A stretch of 64,000 bases of DNA from Akkermansiaceae bacterium (GTDB lineage: Bacteria > Verrucomicrobiota > Verrucomicrobiia > Verrucomicrobiales > Akkermansiaceae). Location of the stretch: positions 1 through 64,000 of the forward strand of contig SUVJ01000003.1 in assembly GCA_015062045.1 (NCBI GenBank), in the 5' to 3' direction. The first letter of the stretch is position 1, and every line of letters begins with the position of its first letter. The notes under the pieces are model-generated. The model searched no databases. It saw only the letters and a program-made list of their open reading frames with translations, and was not told the origin of the DNA. Positions 16,303 to 24,138 of the stretch are shown one piece after another. Both the position numbers and the translations under genes were made by a program.

Positions 16303-17310
16303 TTAACGACGATGCCCACCGCCGGAGGGACGCCCACCACCCATGCTCGGGCGAGACGGTGCGGACGGACGGCTCACGCTGGGGCGAGACGGTGCAGACG
16401 GGCGGCTCACGCTGGGGCGAGACGGTGCAGACGGGCGGCTCACGCTGGGGCGAGACGGTGCGGACGGACGGCTCACGCTAGGGCGAGACGGTGCGGACGG
16501 GCGGCTCACGCCGGGGCGAGACGGTGCGGACGGACGGCTCATGCTCGGGCGAGATGAATTTGACGGGCTACCGAGCGCAGGACGAGGATTCGAGTTACCC
16601 GAGGGGCGGCTGCTCACATTGGGGCGACCATTATTGTTCCCCGGTCTCGAGTTAAAATCGGGGCGGCCGTTATTGGGGCGGCTGCTCACACCGGGGCGGC
16701 TGTTGTTGTTGCCCGGTCTCGCATTGAAAGAGGGGCGGTTGCCATGGTTGTTATTGTTGAATGCCCCATTGGGGCGCCCGTTGTTGGGGCGGTTAGCCTG
16801 GTGATTACCATGTGAGCCGTTGGGGCGGCCATTATGATGTGCGTTACCATGATTAGGCTTGCCACTATGCCCTATGGGTTTACCCAACACAGAGGACGGG
16901 TTCTTGTGAATGGGTGCATGCATGCCACCGGAGGGACGCTTGTGCGGCTGATGCCCCGGTGCATATTTGGGCGGTGCCGGTACCCTGTGACAGTGGTGCG
17001 GGTGGTGGTGGTGCCCGTGGTACCAAGGGGCGGGGCCCCAGTCCGGCACGTAACACCACGCCGTAAGTGCAGCAATGCTGAATATGGCAGCACCCGCAGC
17101 CGTGTATCCATACACCGGGCGACCATACGCATACCCGTATATCGGGAAACCGTTCACGTCGTAGCTGGCATTCGTCCAGGCTACGGATGAGCTGAACCCG
17201 GGTGAAGCGTATGATACGGAGGCTCCCCACACCCCGGCATCCGTCACGCATGAGCTCAGCAGTACTGCGGCTCCTGCAACGATGGCTATTGATATTTTTT
17301 TGATTTTCAT
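16303..17310 (-). CDS. Repeat-rich secreted lipoprotein (His/Arg/Pro/Asn-rich)
   Basis: 335 aa, family not recognised. A signal peptide ends in LSSC (about Cys21). Residues about 25-90 are Tyr/Gly/Ala-rich with a hydrophobic stretch (AAGAAIFSIAALTAWCYV). A His cluster (WYHGHHHHPHHCH) could bind metal. From about residue 120 the chain is disordered and rich in Arg, Pro, Asn, Gly and Ser, ending in six tandem 11-residue units of the type SVSRPSAPSRP, encoded by a 33-bp minisatellite at 16351-16548. Net charge is strongly positive, which would suit binding to anionic wall or polysaccharide. A GGAG ribosome-binding site lies 7 nt before the ATG. The promoter is TTGTCA-16-TATAAT. Confidence 0.7.
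   Translation of the reverse strand: MKIKKISIAIVAGAAVLLSSCVTDAGVWGASVSYASPGFSSSVAWTNASYDVNGFPIYGYAYGRPVYGYTAAGAAIFSIAALTAWCYVPDWGPAPWYHGHHHHPHHCHRVPAPPKYAPGHQPHKRPSGGMHAPIHKNPSSVLGKPIGHSGKPNHGNAHHNGRPNGSHGNHQANRPNNGRPNGAFNNNNHGNRPSFNARPGNNNSRPGVSSRPNNGRPDFNSRPGNNNGRPNVSSRPSGNSNPRPALGSPSNSSRPSMSRPSAPSRPGVSRPSAPSRPSVSRPSAPSRPSVSRPSAPSRPSVSRPSAPSRPSVSRPSAPSRPSMGGGRPSGGGHRR
16351..16556 (-). repeat. 33-bp tandem repeat (six full units plus partial)
   Basis: GCGAGACGGTGC recurs at 16351, 16384, 16417, 16450, 16483 and 16516, with a partial unit at 16549, at an exact 33-bp period. Units differ at a few positions. The period is a multiple of three, so gain or loss of units keeps the reading frame. 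Confidence 0.95.
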
Positions 17311-17383
17311 GTTGTCTCCTTTTTTTGCGCGTTTAAACTTTTCCCCGCAAAGTGATAAACTCTTACCCCTGCGGCTTAGTTAA

Positions 17384-17411
17384 ATTATAGCAACTATTTT
17401 TTATTTGACAA
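17384..17411 (-). promoter_or_regulatory. Promoter TTGTCA-16-TATAAT for the repeat-rich lipoprotein
   Basis: Minus strand: -35 TTGTCA at 17411-17406 and -10 TATAAT at 17389-17384 with a 16-bp spacer. The leader to the ATG at 17310 is about 65 nt and ends in AAAGGAGACAAC, a normal Shine-Dalgarno site. Confidence 0.7.
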
Positions 17412-17502
17412 GTATATTTTTGTATTATGACGACAAAAAGTTATATTTTCTGAACAAAAAGCAAAATTTAGGTAACATAATGCATAAATTTTTCATCTTT
17501 AC

Positions 17503-17531
17503 TTGACAAAAGGGAGCAAATATGATAAAAA
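17503..17531 (+). promoter_or_regulatory. Promoter of tRNA-Gln
   Basis: TTGACA at 17503-17508 and TAAAAA at 17526-17531 with a 17-bp spacer, about 36 nt before the mature tRNA 5' end. Confidence 0.55.
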
Positions 17532-17567
17532 CTGCGCACGTTCCTGCGTTCAATGCAGGCCACGAGT

Positions 17568-17638
17568 GGTCTCGTGGTGTAAAGGTAGCACTGCAGATTT
17601 TGATTCTGCCTGTCTTGGTTCGAATCCAGGCGAGACTA
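17568..17638 (+). tRNA. tRNA-Gln (anticodon TTG)
   Basis: The cloverleaf can be drawn by hand. The acceptor stem is 17568-17574 with 17631-17637 (one G-T pair). The D-stem GTG/CAC encloses loop TAAAGGTAG. The anticodon stem GCAGA/TCTGC has loop TTTTGAT and anticodon TTG at 17600-17602. The T-arm CTTGG-TTCGAAT-CCAGG carries the invariant TTCGA. The discriminator is A638 by this fold. CCA is not encoded. A terminator follows directly. Confidence 0.93.
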
Positions 17639-17640
17639 TA

Positions 17641-17680
17641 AAAGAGCCGTTTGAGGAAACTCAGGCGGCTCTTTTGTTTT
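17641..17680 (+). terminator. Terminator of tRNA-Gln
   Basis: AAAGAGCCG...TTGAG and CTCAG...CGGCTCTTT form a long stem with loop GAAA, followed by TTTTGTTTT. Confidence 0.85.
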
Positions 17681-17693
17681 GAACTGCACATGG

Positions 17694-17735
17694 TAAAAAA
17701 GCGGAGCCCACCGACTCAGAATCGATGGGCTCCGC
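17694..17735 (-). terminator. Terminator of trxA
   Basis: GCGGAGCCCA (17701-17710) pairs with TGGGCTCCGC (17726-17735). On the minus strand the stem is followed by TTTTTTACC. It lies 26 bases beyond the trxA stop. Confidence 0.85.
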
Positions 17736-17760
17736 AGGTTAAAGTTTAAAAGGAGTAATG

Positions 17761-18078
17761 TTACATGCAGGCACGCAGGTGAGCCAAGATGTTATCCTTG
17801 GATGTAGCACCGGTGATGCGATCCACCTCCTCACCGTTCTTGATGAAGACAAGCGTGGGGATATTGCGCACATTGTAGCGACGAGCAAGTTCTGCCGCCT
17901 CATCAACGTTCACCTTACCAACCTTTGCAGTAGCGGCAACCTCCGTTGCAACCTGATCCACAATGGGGGAGATCATTTTGCAGGGACCACACCAAGTAGC
18001 CCAAAAGTCAATCAACACAGGAACTGTGGAGTTGAGCACCTCTGCCTCGAAATTGCTTTCTGTAATCTGTAATGCCAT
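17761..18078 (-). CDS. trxA: Thioredoxin
   Basis: 105 aa, full length for a single-domain thioredoxin. The active site WATWCGPCK (Cys30, Cys33) is preceded by VLIDFW, and the cis-Pro loop appears as NVRNIPTLVFIKNGEEVDRITGA. It reduces protein disulfides in the cytoplasm. It lies 46 bases downstream of the proline-rich membrane protein gene and is probably cotranscribed with it. A terminator lies beyond the stop. Confidence 0.96.
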   Translation of the reverse strand: MALQITESNFEAEVLNSTVPVLIDFWATWCGPCKMISPIVDQVATEVAATAKVGKVNVDEAAELARRYNVRNIPTLVFIKNGEEVDRITGATSKDNILAHLRACM

Positions 18079-18124
18079 AGTATAGACTTAGATGCAGTTT
18101 AGATGAAAACCGTTGAATAAAAGA

Positions 18125-19003
18125 TTACTCTTCTTCGTCATCAGAGGATTCTTCCTCCTCGGCAGATTCCTCCTCGGCGGGCTCCTCCTCGGCAGGCTCA
18201 TCGGTGGATTCCTCTTCATCGGCAGACTCCTCATCATCGGACGCGGAATCTGAAGCAGCAGAGGAAGAATCGTCTGTAGAAGCACCGGCATCCGCAGCAA
18301 CCTCAGGCGTACCCATGAGATACTCAGTGGTACGGTTGGGGGTTTGATCCGTAGAGTAAAGCACCCAAAGAGCAAACAATGTTACCAAAAGACCTAAGAT
18401 GCAGATAACGAGAACCACAGGGCCGGGCTTGGCGGGCTCATCATCCTCCGCAGGAGCAGCTTTGCCGAAGCCGGCGGGCTTGGTGAAACCGGTAGGCTTG
18501 GTGAAGCCGGCGGGTTTACCGACGGGAGCCGTAGCCGTGGGCATGGCAGCCGTTTGTGCACCGGCAGGCTTGGGTGCAGCGGGCTTAGGTGCGGCAGCCG
18601 GTTTGGTGGCCGGAGCCGGGGCAGACGGAGCAGCCGGCTTGGGGGCACCGGGAGCCATGGGGCGCGTAGGCACACTCAGCGGAATAGTGGGGGCTGCGGG
18701 CTTAGGAGCCGCAGGCTTGGGCGCAGCCGGAGCAGAAGGTGCACCGGGAGCTGCCGGAGGCTTGGGGGCACCCGGGGCTGCCGGGGGCTTAGGAGCAGAA
18801 AGAGGCACAGTGGTGGCTACCGGGCGAGAAGGCGGCGTGGGCATGCCGGGAGCACCGGCAGGCTTGGGCGGCATGGGGCGAGTAGGCACAGCTGCAGGAG
18901 CAGAGGGCGGTGCAGGTGCTACAGGACGCGGCGGCACAGGAGCCCCCGGGGCGGCAGGCGCACCGGGACGAACAGGCGAAGGGGGCGGAGGAGGTGTACT
19001 CAT
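18125..19003 (-). CDS. Pro/Ala-rich single-pass membrane protein with acidic tail
   Basis: 292 aa, family not recognised. Three parts are visible. Residues 1-190 are almost entirely Pro, Ala, Lys, Gly and Thr, in degenerate units such as KPAAPGAPKP and TRPMPPKPAG. One hydrophobic helix follows at about 195-220 (GPVVLVICILGLLVTLFALWVLY). The C-terminal ~60 residues are an Asp/Glu/Ser tail (repeats of EEE, DDEE). With no signal peptide, the Pro-rich part is likely cytoplasmic and the acidic tail outside. The Pro-rich half could span or bind the wall if the orientation is reversed. It is followed by trxA in the same direction. Confidence 0.6.
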   Translation of the reverse strand: MSTPPPPPSPVRPGAPAAPGAPVPPRPVAPAPPSAPAAVPTRPMPPKPAGAPGMPTPPSRPVATTVPLSAPKPPAAPGAPKPPAAPGAPSAPAAPKPAAPKPAAPTIPLSVPTRPMAPGAPKPAAPSAPAPATKPAAAPKPAAPKPAGAQTAAMPTATAPVGKPAGFTKPTGFTKPAGFGKAAPAEDDEPAKPGPVVLVICILGLLVTLFALWVLYSTDQTPNRTTEYLMGTPEVAADAGASTDDSSSAASDSASDDEESADEEESTDEPAEEEPAEEESAEEEESSDDEEE

Positions 19004-19142
19004 AACAGTCAGTAAAGTCTATTTCCCGCCAAGGCGGATTTCTTTTATATTGCACTTTTTTTTCATTATTGCAAGCAGAAAACGCAGGAGAGAGCATTTT
19101 TTTTACCCGGAAGGGGCAGAATTTGCCTTTAAGGGGCAAAAA

Positions 19143-21221
19143 CTAGTTATCTTCATGCATATACCGAGAATAAAGAGCGGGTTTTCCCCCGGGGGAGAGG
19201 GGAGCTTTCCACGAGTGGTCGGGCTGCACACCAACAGATTGTAACACGACAATATCCATACGGCAATTTTCAATAAACTTACGGCGGTGTTTAGAACCAC
19301 CATTCACCCAGCAATGAGTACCGGGGCGGTACAAAGCCCCCGGGCAAGAGGCAGGGTGGGTTCCGCTTTTTGTAATGCGGTCCGCGTGCATCAGCATAGA
19401 GAGCGCAATTTCCCGGCGGTTAGCAGACATTTGCTGTTGACCATAAGCAAAGAGATGGTTGGCATAATGGGCAGCCCATGTATTGAGCAATCTGTTATCC
19501 GGGCCATCACCGGGATAATAGCGCCGGAAAACCTGCTCTGCCTCGTAAAATTTCTGTTGACGCCCCAAAGCATCAGCCAACATAGCAGCCGTAAAAATTT
19601 GTAAGGGGTTATTTTGTAACACCACTTTAAGCATCTGCTCATAAATAGGCCAATACATGTTGCCGCCTCCCATCAGCGCATATTCATCTGCCAAGCGAGA
19701 ATCCGGGTACGCTGCAACGGTTTCAACCAAAAAAGCGCGGCGTTGGTCCACCGTGGCATTTTGTTTCACCATTTTATCATACTGCCATTGAGCATGCCAG
19801 CCATGGCAGAGCTTAAGCCCGAGCTGGGCCAGCAATAAGCCCAAGCTGAGTGCCCCGGCAAGAATAAGAACTTTACCCACGCCGGTTTGCGCACGCAAAG
19901 GCGGGGCCTGCCGGGTGCTGCCGGGAGCCCAATTTCTACCATCAAACACGCGCAAAGGGGCATGCCGAAAAGGCGTAGCCAAGATACCGCAACAAAAAGC
20001 CGTAAAAACGACAATGGCAAAATTATGCCAAACAAAATCCGTTATAGCGGCAGCGGCAATACCTACCATACCCAATAAGGCCATGGCCGCTTTAACCTTG
20101 CATTCATCACACACGTAGTCCGACGCCATTGCGCGCACCCCCTGTACCACCAATGCAACCAGTAGCAGAAACATGAGCCCCAAGCCCACCATACCGTAGT
20201 CCACCCACGCTTGCAGATACTCATTGTGCACGTAATTCGGCAAAGCCCATTCATGGTGCAAGGGGGCCATTAACCACTGCGCAGCAGATGCCCCGAAACC
20301 ATAAATGGGGGCATCCCCCACAATTCGCCACGCCTCCCCCCATATCATAAAACGGCGGTGAGAATCCACCCCGAATGCTAAATCCAGCATGGTTTGCCCC
20401 ATAAAGCAGTCTACCACAAATACGGATAGTAAAACAAACAAGCCCGCCCCCGCCATTAATTGCAGAGCATTCAGAGCTTTGCCTCTGTACAGGCTCAACA
20501 TAATCCACAAGAAACTGCCAATAGCACACAGCAGGGGGATTTCCAACAACACCACGCGGGTATTACAAAAAAAGGATGCTATCACACCGGCCACACCACA
20601 AAACACCGGCAGAACAGCCCGCAGCCCCTTGATATGGTACCATATAACAAGCCACACCAGCATCATACCACAAAGTGCCAGCATGAGCCCGGCAAAATTC
20701 TTATAAAAGAACAAGGTTACATTGCGGGAATTCATCCCCGCAGGGGTGTACTCCGGGCGCCCGAACAGGTGTATGCTCGCATCCGTATTACTCATAAGCC
20801 ATAGGGCCCCCATATTAGCCACGACAGCCACAATCAATGTCCATAATATCAATTTATACCCGGGTGTTTGCCCGGCATAAACACCGGCCATGTAAAACAC
20901 AAAAGCCCCAAAAATCAAGCCGGATTCATACCAGGAATCCACCACAGACGGGCTATACGCGCAACGCACCGCAAAATACCCCCCCACCAACAAACCAAAC
21001 CAGCCCACCCAAGACAAACTCACCACCTTGTACCCCAACAACTGTGCACATACAGCAAGCACAACCACCCCCAATAACACCCACGAAACAGGGTAAAATG
21101 AGGCGGCGTGGCCATCTACCACAGCCATAGATACCAACCACAAAAGGCAAAGACATGCAGCCAACAACACACCGATACGGCTCTCTGCCAAGCGTTTTCT
21201 GACGGGCGAACTTTGGTTCAT
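19143..21221 (-). CDS. O-antigen ligase/polymerase family protein with C-terminal TPR-like region
   Basis: 692 aa. About eleven transmembrane helices occupy residues 15-460. The large loop contains the Wzy_C-type segment (FGADSHRRFMIWGEAWRI and HNEYLQAWVDYGMVGLGLMFLLL) typical of O-antigen ligases and polymerases. After the last helix, a soluble helical region (RRAFLVETVAAYPDSRLADEYALMG ... AAMLADALGRQQKFYEAEQVFRRYYP) looks like TPR repeats. Expected role: polymerising or transferring surface polysaccharide or glycan at the membrane. In PEP-CTERM organisms such proteins are often linked with exopolysaccharide and protein sorting, and an exosortase lies about 1.1 kb away beyond prs. It is transcribed alone; prs upstream has its own terminator. 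Confidence 0.8.
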   Translation of the reverse strand: MNQSSPVRKRLAESRIGVLLAACLCLLWLVSMAVVDGHAASFYPVSWVLLGVVVLAVCAQLLGYKVVSLSWVGWFGLLVGGYFAVRCAYSPSVVDSWYESGLIFGAFVFYMAGVYAGQTPGYKLILWTLIVAVVANMGALWLMSNTDASIHLFGRPEYTPAGMNSRNVTLFFYKNFAGLMLALCGMMLVWLVIWYHIKGLRAVLPVFCGVAGVIASFFCNTRVVLLEIPLLCAIGSFLWIMLSLYRGKALNALQLMAGAGLFVLLSVFVVDCFMGQTMLDLAFGVDSHRRFMIWGEAWRIVGDAPIYGFGASAAQWLMAPLHHEWALPNYVHNEYLQAWVDYGMVGLGLMFLLLVALVVQGVRAMASDYVCDECKVKAAMALLGMVGIAAAAITDFVWHNFAIVVFTAFCCGILATPFRHAPLRVFDGRNWAPGSTRQAPPLRAQTGVGKVLILAGALSLGLLLAQLGLKLCHGWHAQWQYDKMVKQNATVDQRRAFLVETVAAYPDSRLADEYALMGGGNMYWPIYEQMLKVVLQNNPLQIFTAAMLADALGRQQKFYEAEQVFRRYYPGDGPDNRLLNTWAAHYANHLFAYGQQQMSANRREIALSMLMHADRITKSGTHPASCPGALYRPGTHCWVNGGSKHRRKFIENCRMDIVVLQSVGVQPDHSWKAPLSPGGKPALYSRYMHEDN

Positions 21222-21257
21222 GCACTCACTCTACCACACATGCGCCCCCTTGTCACA

Positions 21258-21300
21258 CAAAAAAACAGCCATACACCCCGTATAGAGGCGTATGGCTATA
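21258..21300 (-). terminator. Terminator of prs
   Basis: AGCCATAC (21267-21274) pairs with GTATGGCT (21290-21297). On the minus strand TTTTTTGTGT follows. Confidence 0.75.
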
Positions 21301-21318
21301 TGGACAATTTACTCAAAA

Positions 21319-22257
21319 TCAGCAACCTACCTCAAACAGGTGGGTTACGGAGGCATTGTTGTGAATGTTAGCAATGGCCTGTGCAAACAGCGGAGCAATG
21401 CTGACGGTATCCACTCGCTCTGAGCCACAAGCCATGGGCACGGAGTCTGAGGTAAGCAGGCACTCAATGGGGCTGTCTGCCAAGCGTGTGCGGGCTTTTT
21501 CATTAAGCACGGCATGAGACACACCGGCAAAAATGCGGGCGGCACCGTGTTGCTTGAGGATATCCGCCGCGGCGCAAAGCGTACCGCCGGACTCCGTCAT
21601 ATCATCTATGAGCAACACATCTTTACCGGCAACATCGCCGATAAGGGCGTGGGCGTCCACCTCTGTGGCAGAGATACGCTGTTTGGCTACAATAGCCAAC
21701 TGAGTACCCAAAACATTAGAGTAGGCCTTGGCGTTCTTAACACCGCCGATATCCGGGGAGACAACCACCAGATTATTGATATCCTTCACATAGTTCTCCT
21801 TAAGGTGCTTAATGAGCACGGGCAAAGAGTGCAGGTGGTCTACCGGGATTTCAAAGAAGCCCTGAATCTGCGCGGCGTGCAAGTCCATGGTCAGCACGCG
21901 GTTCACACCGGCAGCGGTAAGCAGGTTGGCAACCAATTTAGAGGTAATGGGCACTCTGGGCTTATCCTTGCGGTCTTGGCGAGCATAGCCGTAGAATGGC
22001 ATGACAGCCGTTATACGACTGGCACTGGCACGGCGCACGGCATCTACCATAACAAGCAGCTCCATCAGATTGTGGTTAGTGGGCGGGCAGGTCGGCTGCA
22101 CGATGAAGACATCTTCACCGCGGATGGACTCATTGATCTGCACGAAGCTTTCGCCATCGGGGAAAGCATTGACGGTGGCATCGCAAAGGGGAAGCCCCAA
22201 TTCTTTGGCGATGTCTTTGGCTAACTGAGGATGTGCGGTTCCGCTGATAATTTTCAT
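21319..22257 (-). CDS. prs: Ribose-phosphate pyrophosphokinase
   Basis: 312 aa, normal length for class I PRPP synthase. It makes PRPP from ribose 5-phosphate and ATP for nucleotide, His, Trp and NAD synthesis. Motifs: FPDGESFVQINESIRGEDVFIVQ near the N-terminus, YGYARQDRKDKPRVPITSKL (flexible loop region), MDLHAAQIQGFF, and the PRPP-binding loop LLIDDMTESGGTL. A TATTCT box ends 5 nt before the ATG but no clear -35 is seen. The gene is divergent from exosortase and has a terminator on its 3' side. Confidence 0.96.
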   Translation of the reverse strand: MKIISGTAHPQLAKDIAKELGLPLCDATVNAFPDGESFVQINESIRGEDVFIVQPTCPPTNHNLMELLVMVDAVRRASASRITAVMPFYGYARQDRKDKPRVPITSKLVANLLTAAGVNRVLTMDLHAAQIQGFFEIPVDHLHSLPVLIKHLKENYVKDINNLVVVSPDIGGVKNAKAYSNVLGTQLAIVAKQRISATEVDAHALIGDVAGKDVLLIDDMTESGGTLCAAADILKQHGAARIFAGVSHAVLNEKARTRLADSPIECLLTSDSVPMACGSERVDTVSIAPLFAQAIANIHNNASVTHLFEVGC

Positions 22258-22291
22258 GTATGAGAATATGGGGGTGAGCGCAGGTCTATTC

Positions 22292-22321
22292 TTGACATTT
22301 TCGAGAAAATATCAATACTAA
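22292..22321 (+). promoter_or_regulatory. Promoter TTGACA-18-TACTAA of the exosortase operon
   Basis: -35 TTGACA at 22292-22297, 18-bp spacer, -10 TACTAA at 22316-22321. The leader to the ATG at 22359 is about 30 nt, with no Shine-Dalgarno site. Confidence 0.6.
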
Positions 22322-22358
22322 AAGCACGCACGCACACACTTTTTTTCTCGTCCGCAAA

Positions 22359-23315
22359 ATGCAATCAAACAAAAATCTCACTCTTCTGCATTTACCATTA
22401 AGCCATTGGGTATCTGTTAGCGCATATTTGCTATTAACGGTACTTTTTTTATTTTTTTACCCCGGGTTTGTAGAGGGGAGCCAAAGTGCCACCGTTTGGC
22501 TTAACTCTGCCTGGAACCCGGAGACCGACTACGAGCACGGTTGGATGATACCTTTGCTGAGCATCTACATGGTACACCATGCGGCAAAAGAGCTCAAGGG
22601 AGAGCCCACAAAGGGAAGCATGCACGGCTTGTGGGCAGTATTGGCAGGCGGGTTGTTGTGCCTGTTGTCCGTGCGCACGCAGCAACCACGCATTGCCATT
22701 GGGGCAGCACCTTTTCTGCTCAGCGGGCTCGTGTGGTGCTACTGGGGGTGGCATGCCATGCTTAAATGCGCTTTCCCGTTTTTCTTTTTGTGGATGGCTA
22801 TCCCCCTGCCCGGCTTTCAACAGGCTACGGTGGGGTTGCAGCTCATTTCTGCCGAGGCCGCACACCATGGTGCCGCCTTGTGCGGGGTAGATACCATCTT
22901 GCAGGGCACCAACATAAGCTCCGCAGACGGCAAGTGGGATGCCTACAACATTGTGGGTGGCTGCTCGGGCATACGCTCTCTGATGGCACTGTTGATGATT
23001 TCCGTTGCGTGGGCCTACCTGGCAGAATCCCTCTCATGGTGGAAGCGGGTGATACTGGCGCTGAGTGCCATTCCCTTATCCATTGTCGGCAACGTGTTCC
23101 GCGTAGCCAGTATTTTTGTGTGTGCAGAGTACATTAACCCGGCCTTTGCCGGCAAGACCTGGCATGATTGGTCGGGGTTGATCTTCTTTTTTCCGGCCAC
23201 CTTGCTGGGCTTGATGCTGCTGCACGGTCTACTGGCGGGGGAGTTACCTTTCATCCACAAGAGAAAGGTTGTGACACGCAGGAATAACGCAGAGCAGAAA
23301 GGAGAGCCGGCATGA
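22359..23315 (+). CDS. Exosortase
   Basis: 318 aa integral membrane cysteine transpeptidase that processes PEP-CTERM proteins. Eight or so hydrophobic segments are visible. The catalytic residues are in place: Cys202 in VGGCSGIRS, Arg248 in GNVFRVASI and His269 in TWHDWSG. The conserved DYEHGW (His60) is also present. It overlaps the next gene, an EpsI-type partner, by 4 nt (ATGA), so both are translated together. A substrate with the expected tail is encoded at 165-1301. The exact exosortase subtype cannot be fixed by eye; an Akkermansia-type class is likely. Confidence 0.93.
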   Translation: MQSNKNLTLLHLPLSHWVSVSAYLLLTVLFLFFYPGFVEGSQSATVWLNSAWNPETDYEHGWMIPLLSIYMVHHAAKELKGEPTKGSMHGLWAVLAGGLLCLLSVRTQQPRIAIGAAPFLLSGLVWCYWGWHAMLKCAFPFFFLWMAIPLPGFQQATVGLQLISAEAAHHGAALCGVDTILQGTNISSADGKWDAYNIVGGCSGIRSLMALLMISVAWAYLAESLSWWKRVILALSAIPLSIVGNVFRVASIFVCAEYINPAFAGKTWHDWSGLIFFFPATLLGLMLLHGLLAGELPFIHKRKVVTRRNNAEQKGEPA

Positions 23316-24070
23316 GCAAAGGCAAACAGATTCTTACCGTAGCATTACCGCCTGCTCTGCTGGCTGTATTATTAAGCTTAATATACCTGCTGCCCATGAA
23401 TACGGAGCTGCAGGAGTCTGCCATCTCCCCGGCGCTGCCCTATGGTACAAAGCTGGCGGGGTGGTACGGCAAAAAGGAACAAGCCAGCCCGGAGGAACGC
23501 GGCACACTGGCAGCCGATACCATCTTCAGCAAAGGTGTATACCAACGCTGCTATGAAAGCTCGGGGGCACGCTCGCCTTTTGTCGGGCATCATGAAAATA
23601 TAGCAGGTGTGCAATGTTACGGGCCGCAGGTATCGGTATCCATTGTTTACTCCGGCAGTGATATGAACTCCTCCATTCACCGCCCGGAGCGCTGCTTACC
23701 GGCACAAGGGCACCAAGAGCTGCGGGGTACGGACTGCGCATTAAAGCTCAGCAACGGCAAAAACATCACCTTCCGCCGCTTACAGTCGTATACCTTACCC
23801 AAAACAAAAGGCGACCTGCCGTTGCAATACATTCATTATTACGTATTCATCGGCACGGACCGCATTTGCCACTCCCACATGAGTCGCACGCTTTATGATA
23901 TATGGGACCGCGTGGCCAAGGGGCGCACCCAACGTTGGGCCTACCTGCAAGTAGGCAGTTATTGGGGCGGCAACAGCGGTATTACCGAGGCAGAGGCAGA
24001 GGCCGCCCTGCAAGACCTCATAGCCGATTTAACCGTGCAACAAATTAATTGGCAAGCCATCAAAAACTGA
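23312..24070 (+). CDS. Exosortase-associated EpsI-domain protein
   Basis: 252 aa. One N-terminal membrane helix (about residues 8-28) is followed by an extracytoplasmic domain. The motif HRPERCLPAQG (residues 123-133, Cys128), preceded by VSIVYSGSDMNSSI, is the signature of the EpsI/exosortase C-terminal domain. This domain is found either fused to exosortases or encoded next to them; here it is a separate gene with a 4-nt overlap. Its exact function is not established. No terminator was found before the following gene, which has its own promoter. Confidence 0.88.
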   Translation: MSKGKQILTVALPPALLAVLLSLIYLLPMNTELQESAISPALPYGTKLAGWYGKKEQASPEERGTLAADTIFSKGVYQRCYESSGARSPFVGHHENIAGVQCYGPQVSVSIVYSGSDMNSSIHRPERCLPAQGHQELRGTDCALKLSNGKNITFRRLQSYTLPKTKGDLPLQYIHYYVFIGTDRICHSHMSRTLYDIWDRVAKGRTQRWAYLQVGSYWGGNSGITEAEAEAALQDLIADLTVQQINWQAIKN

Positions 24071-24098
24071 CAGCAACCCCTCATAACGCATATTTAGC

Positions 24099-24128
24099 TT
24101 GCGCGCACGGGTAACAATCATTTACAAT
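24099..24128 (+). promoter_or_regulatory. Promoter TTGCGC-18-TACAAT of putA-like gene
   Basis: -35 TTGCGC at 24099-24104, 18-bp spacer, -10 TACAAT at 24123-24128, 10 nt before the ATG at 24139. This implies a leader of only about 4 nt. The -35 is weak. Confidence 0.45.
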
Positions 24129-24138
24129 ACATCGCACC

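Noticed and set aside
16351-16556. Possible CRISPR array
   Set aside because: The 33-bp units are contiguous with no unique spacers, and they encode a peptide repeat. No CRISPR array was seen anywhere in the window.
16300-16804. Plus-strand frames across the 33-bp repeats
   Set aside because: The repeat period is a multiple of three, so all frames stay open. Only the minus-strand frame has a lipoprotein signal, a ribosome-binding site and a promoter.
18079-18084. TATACT directly before the trxA start codon
   Set aside because: It would start transcription inside the gene. trxA is better explained as cotranscribed with the upstream membrane protein gene.
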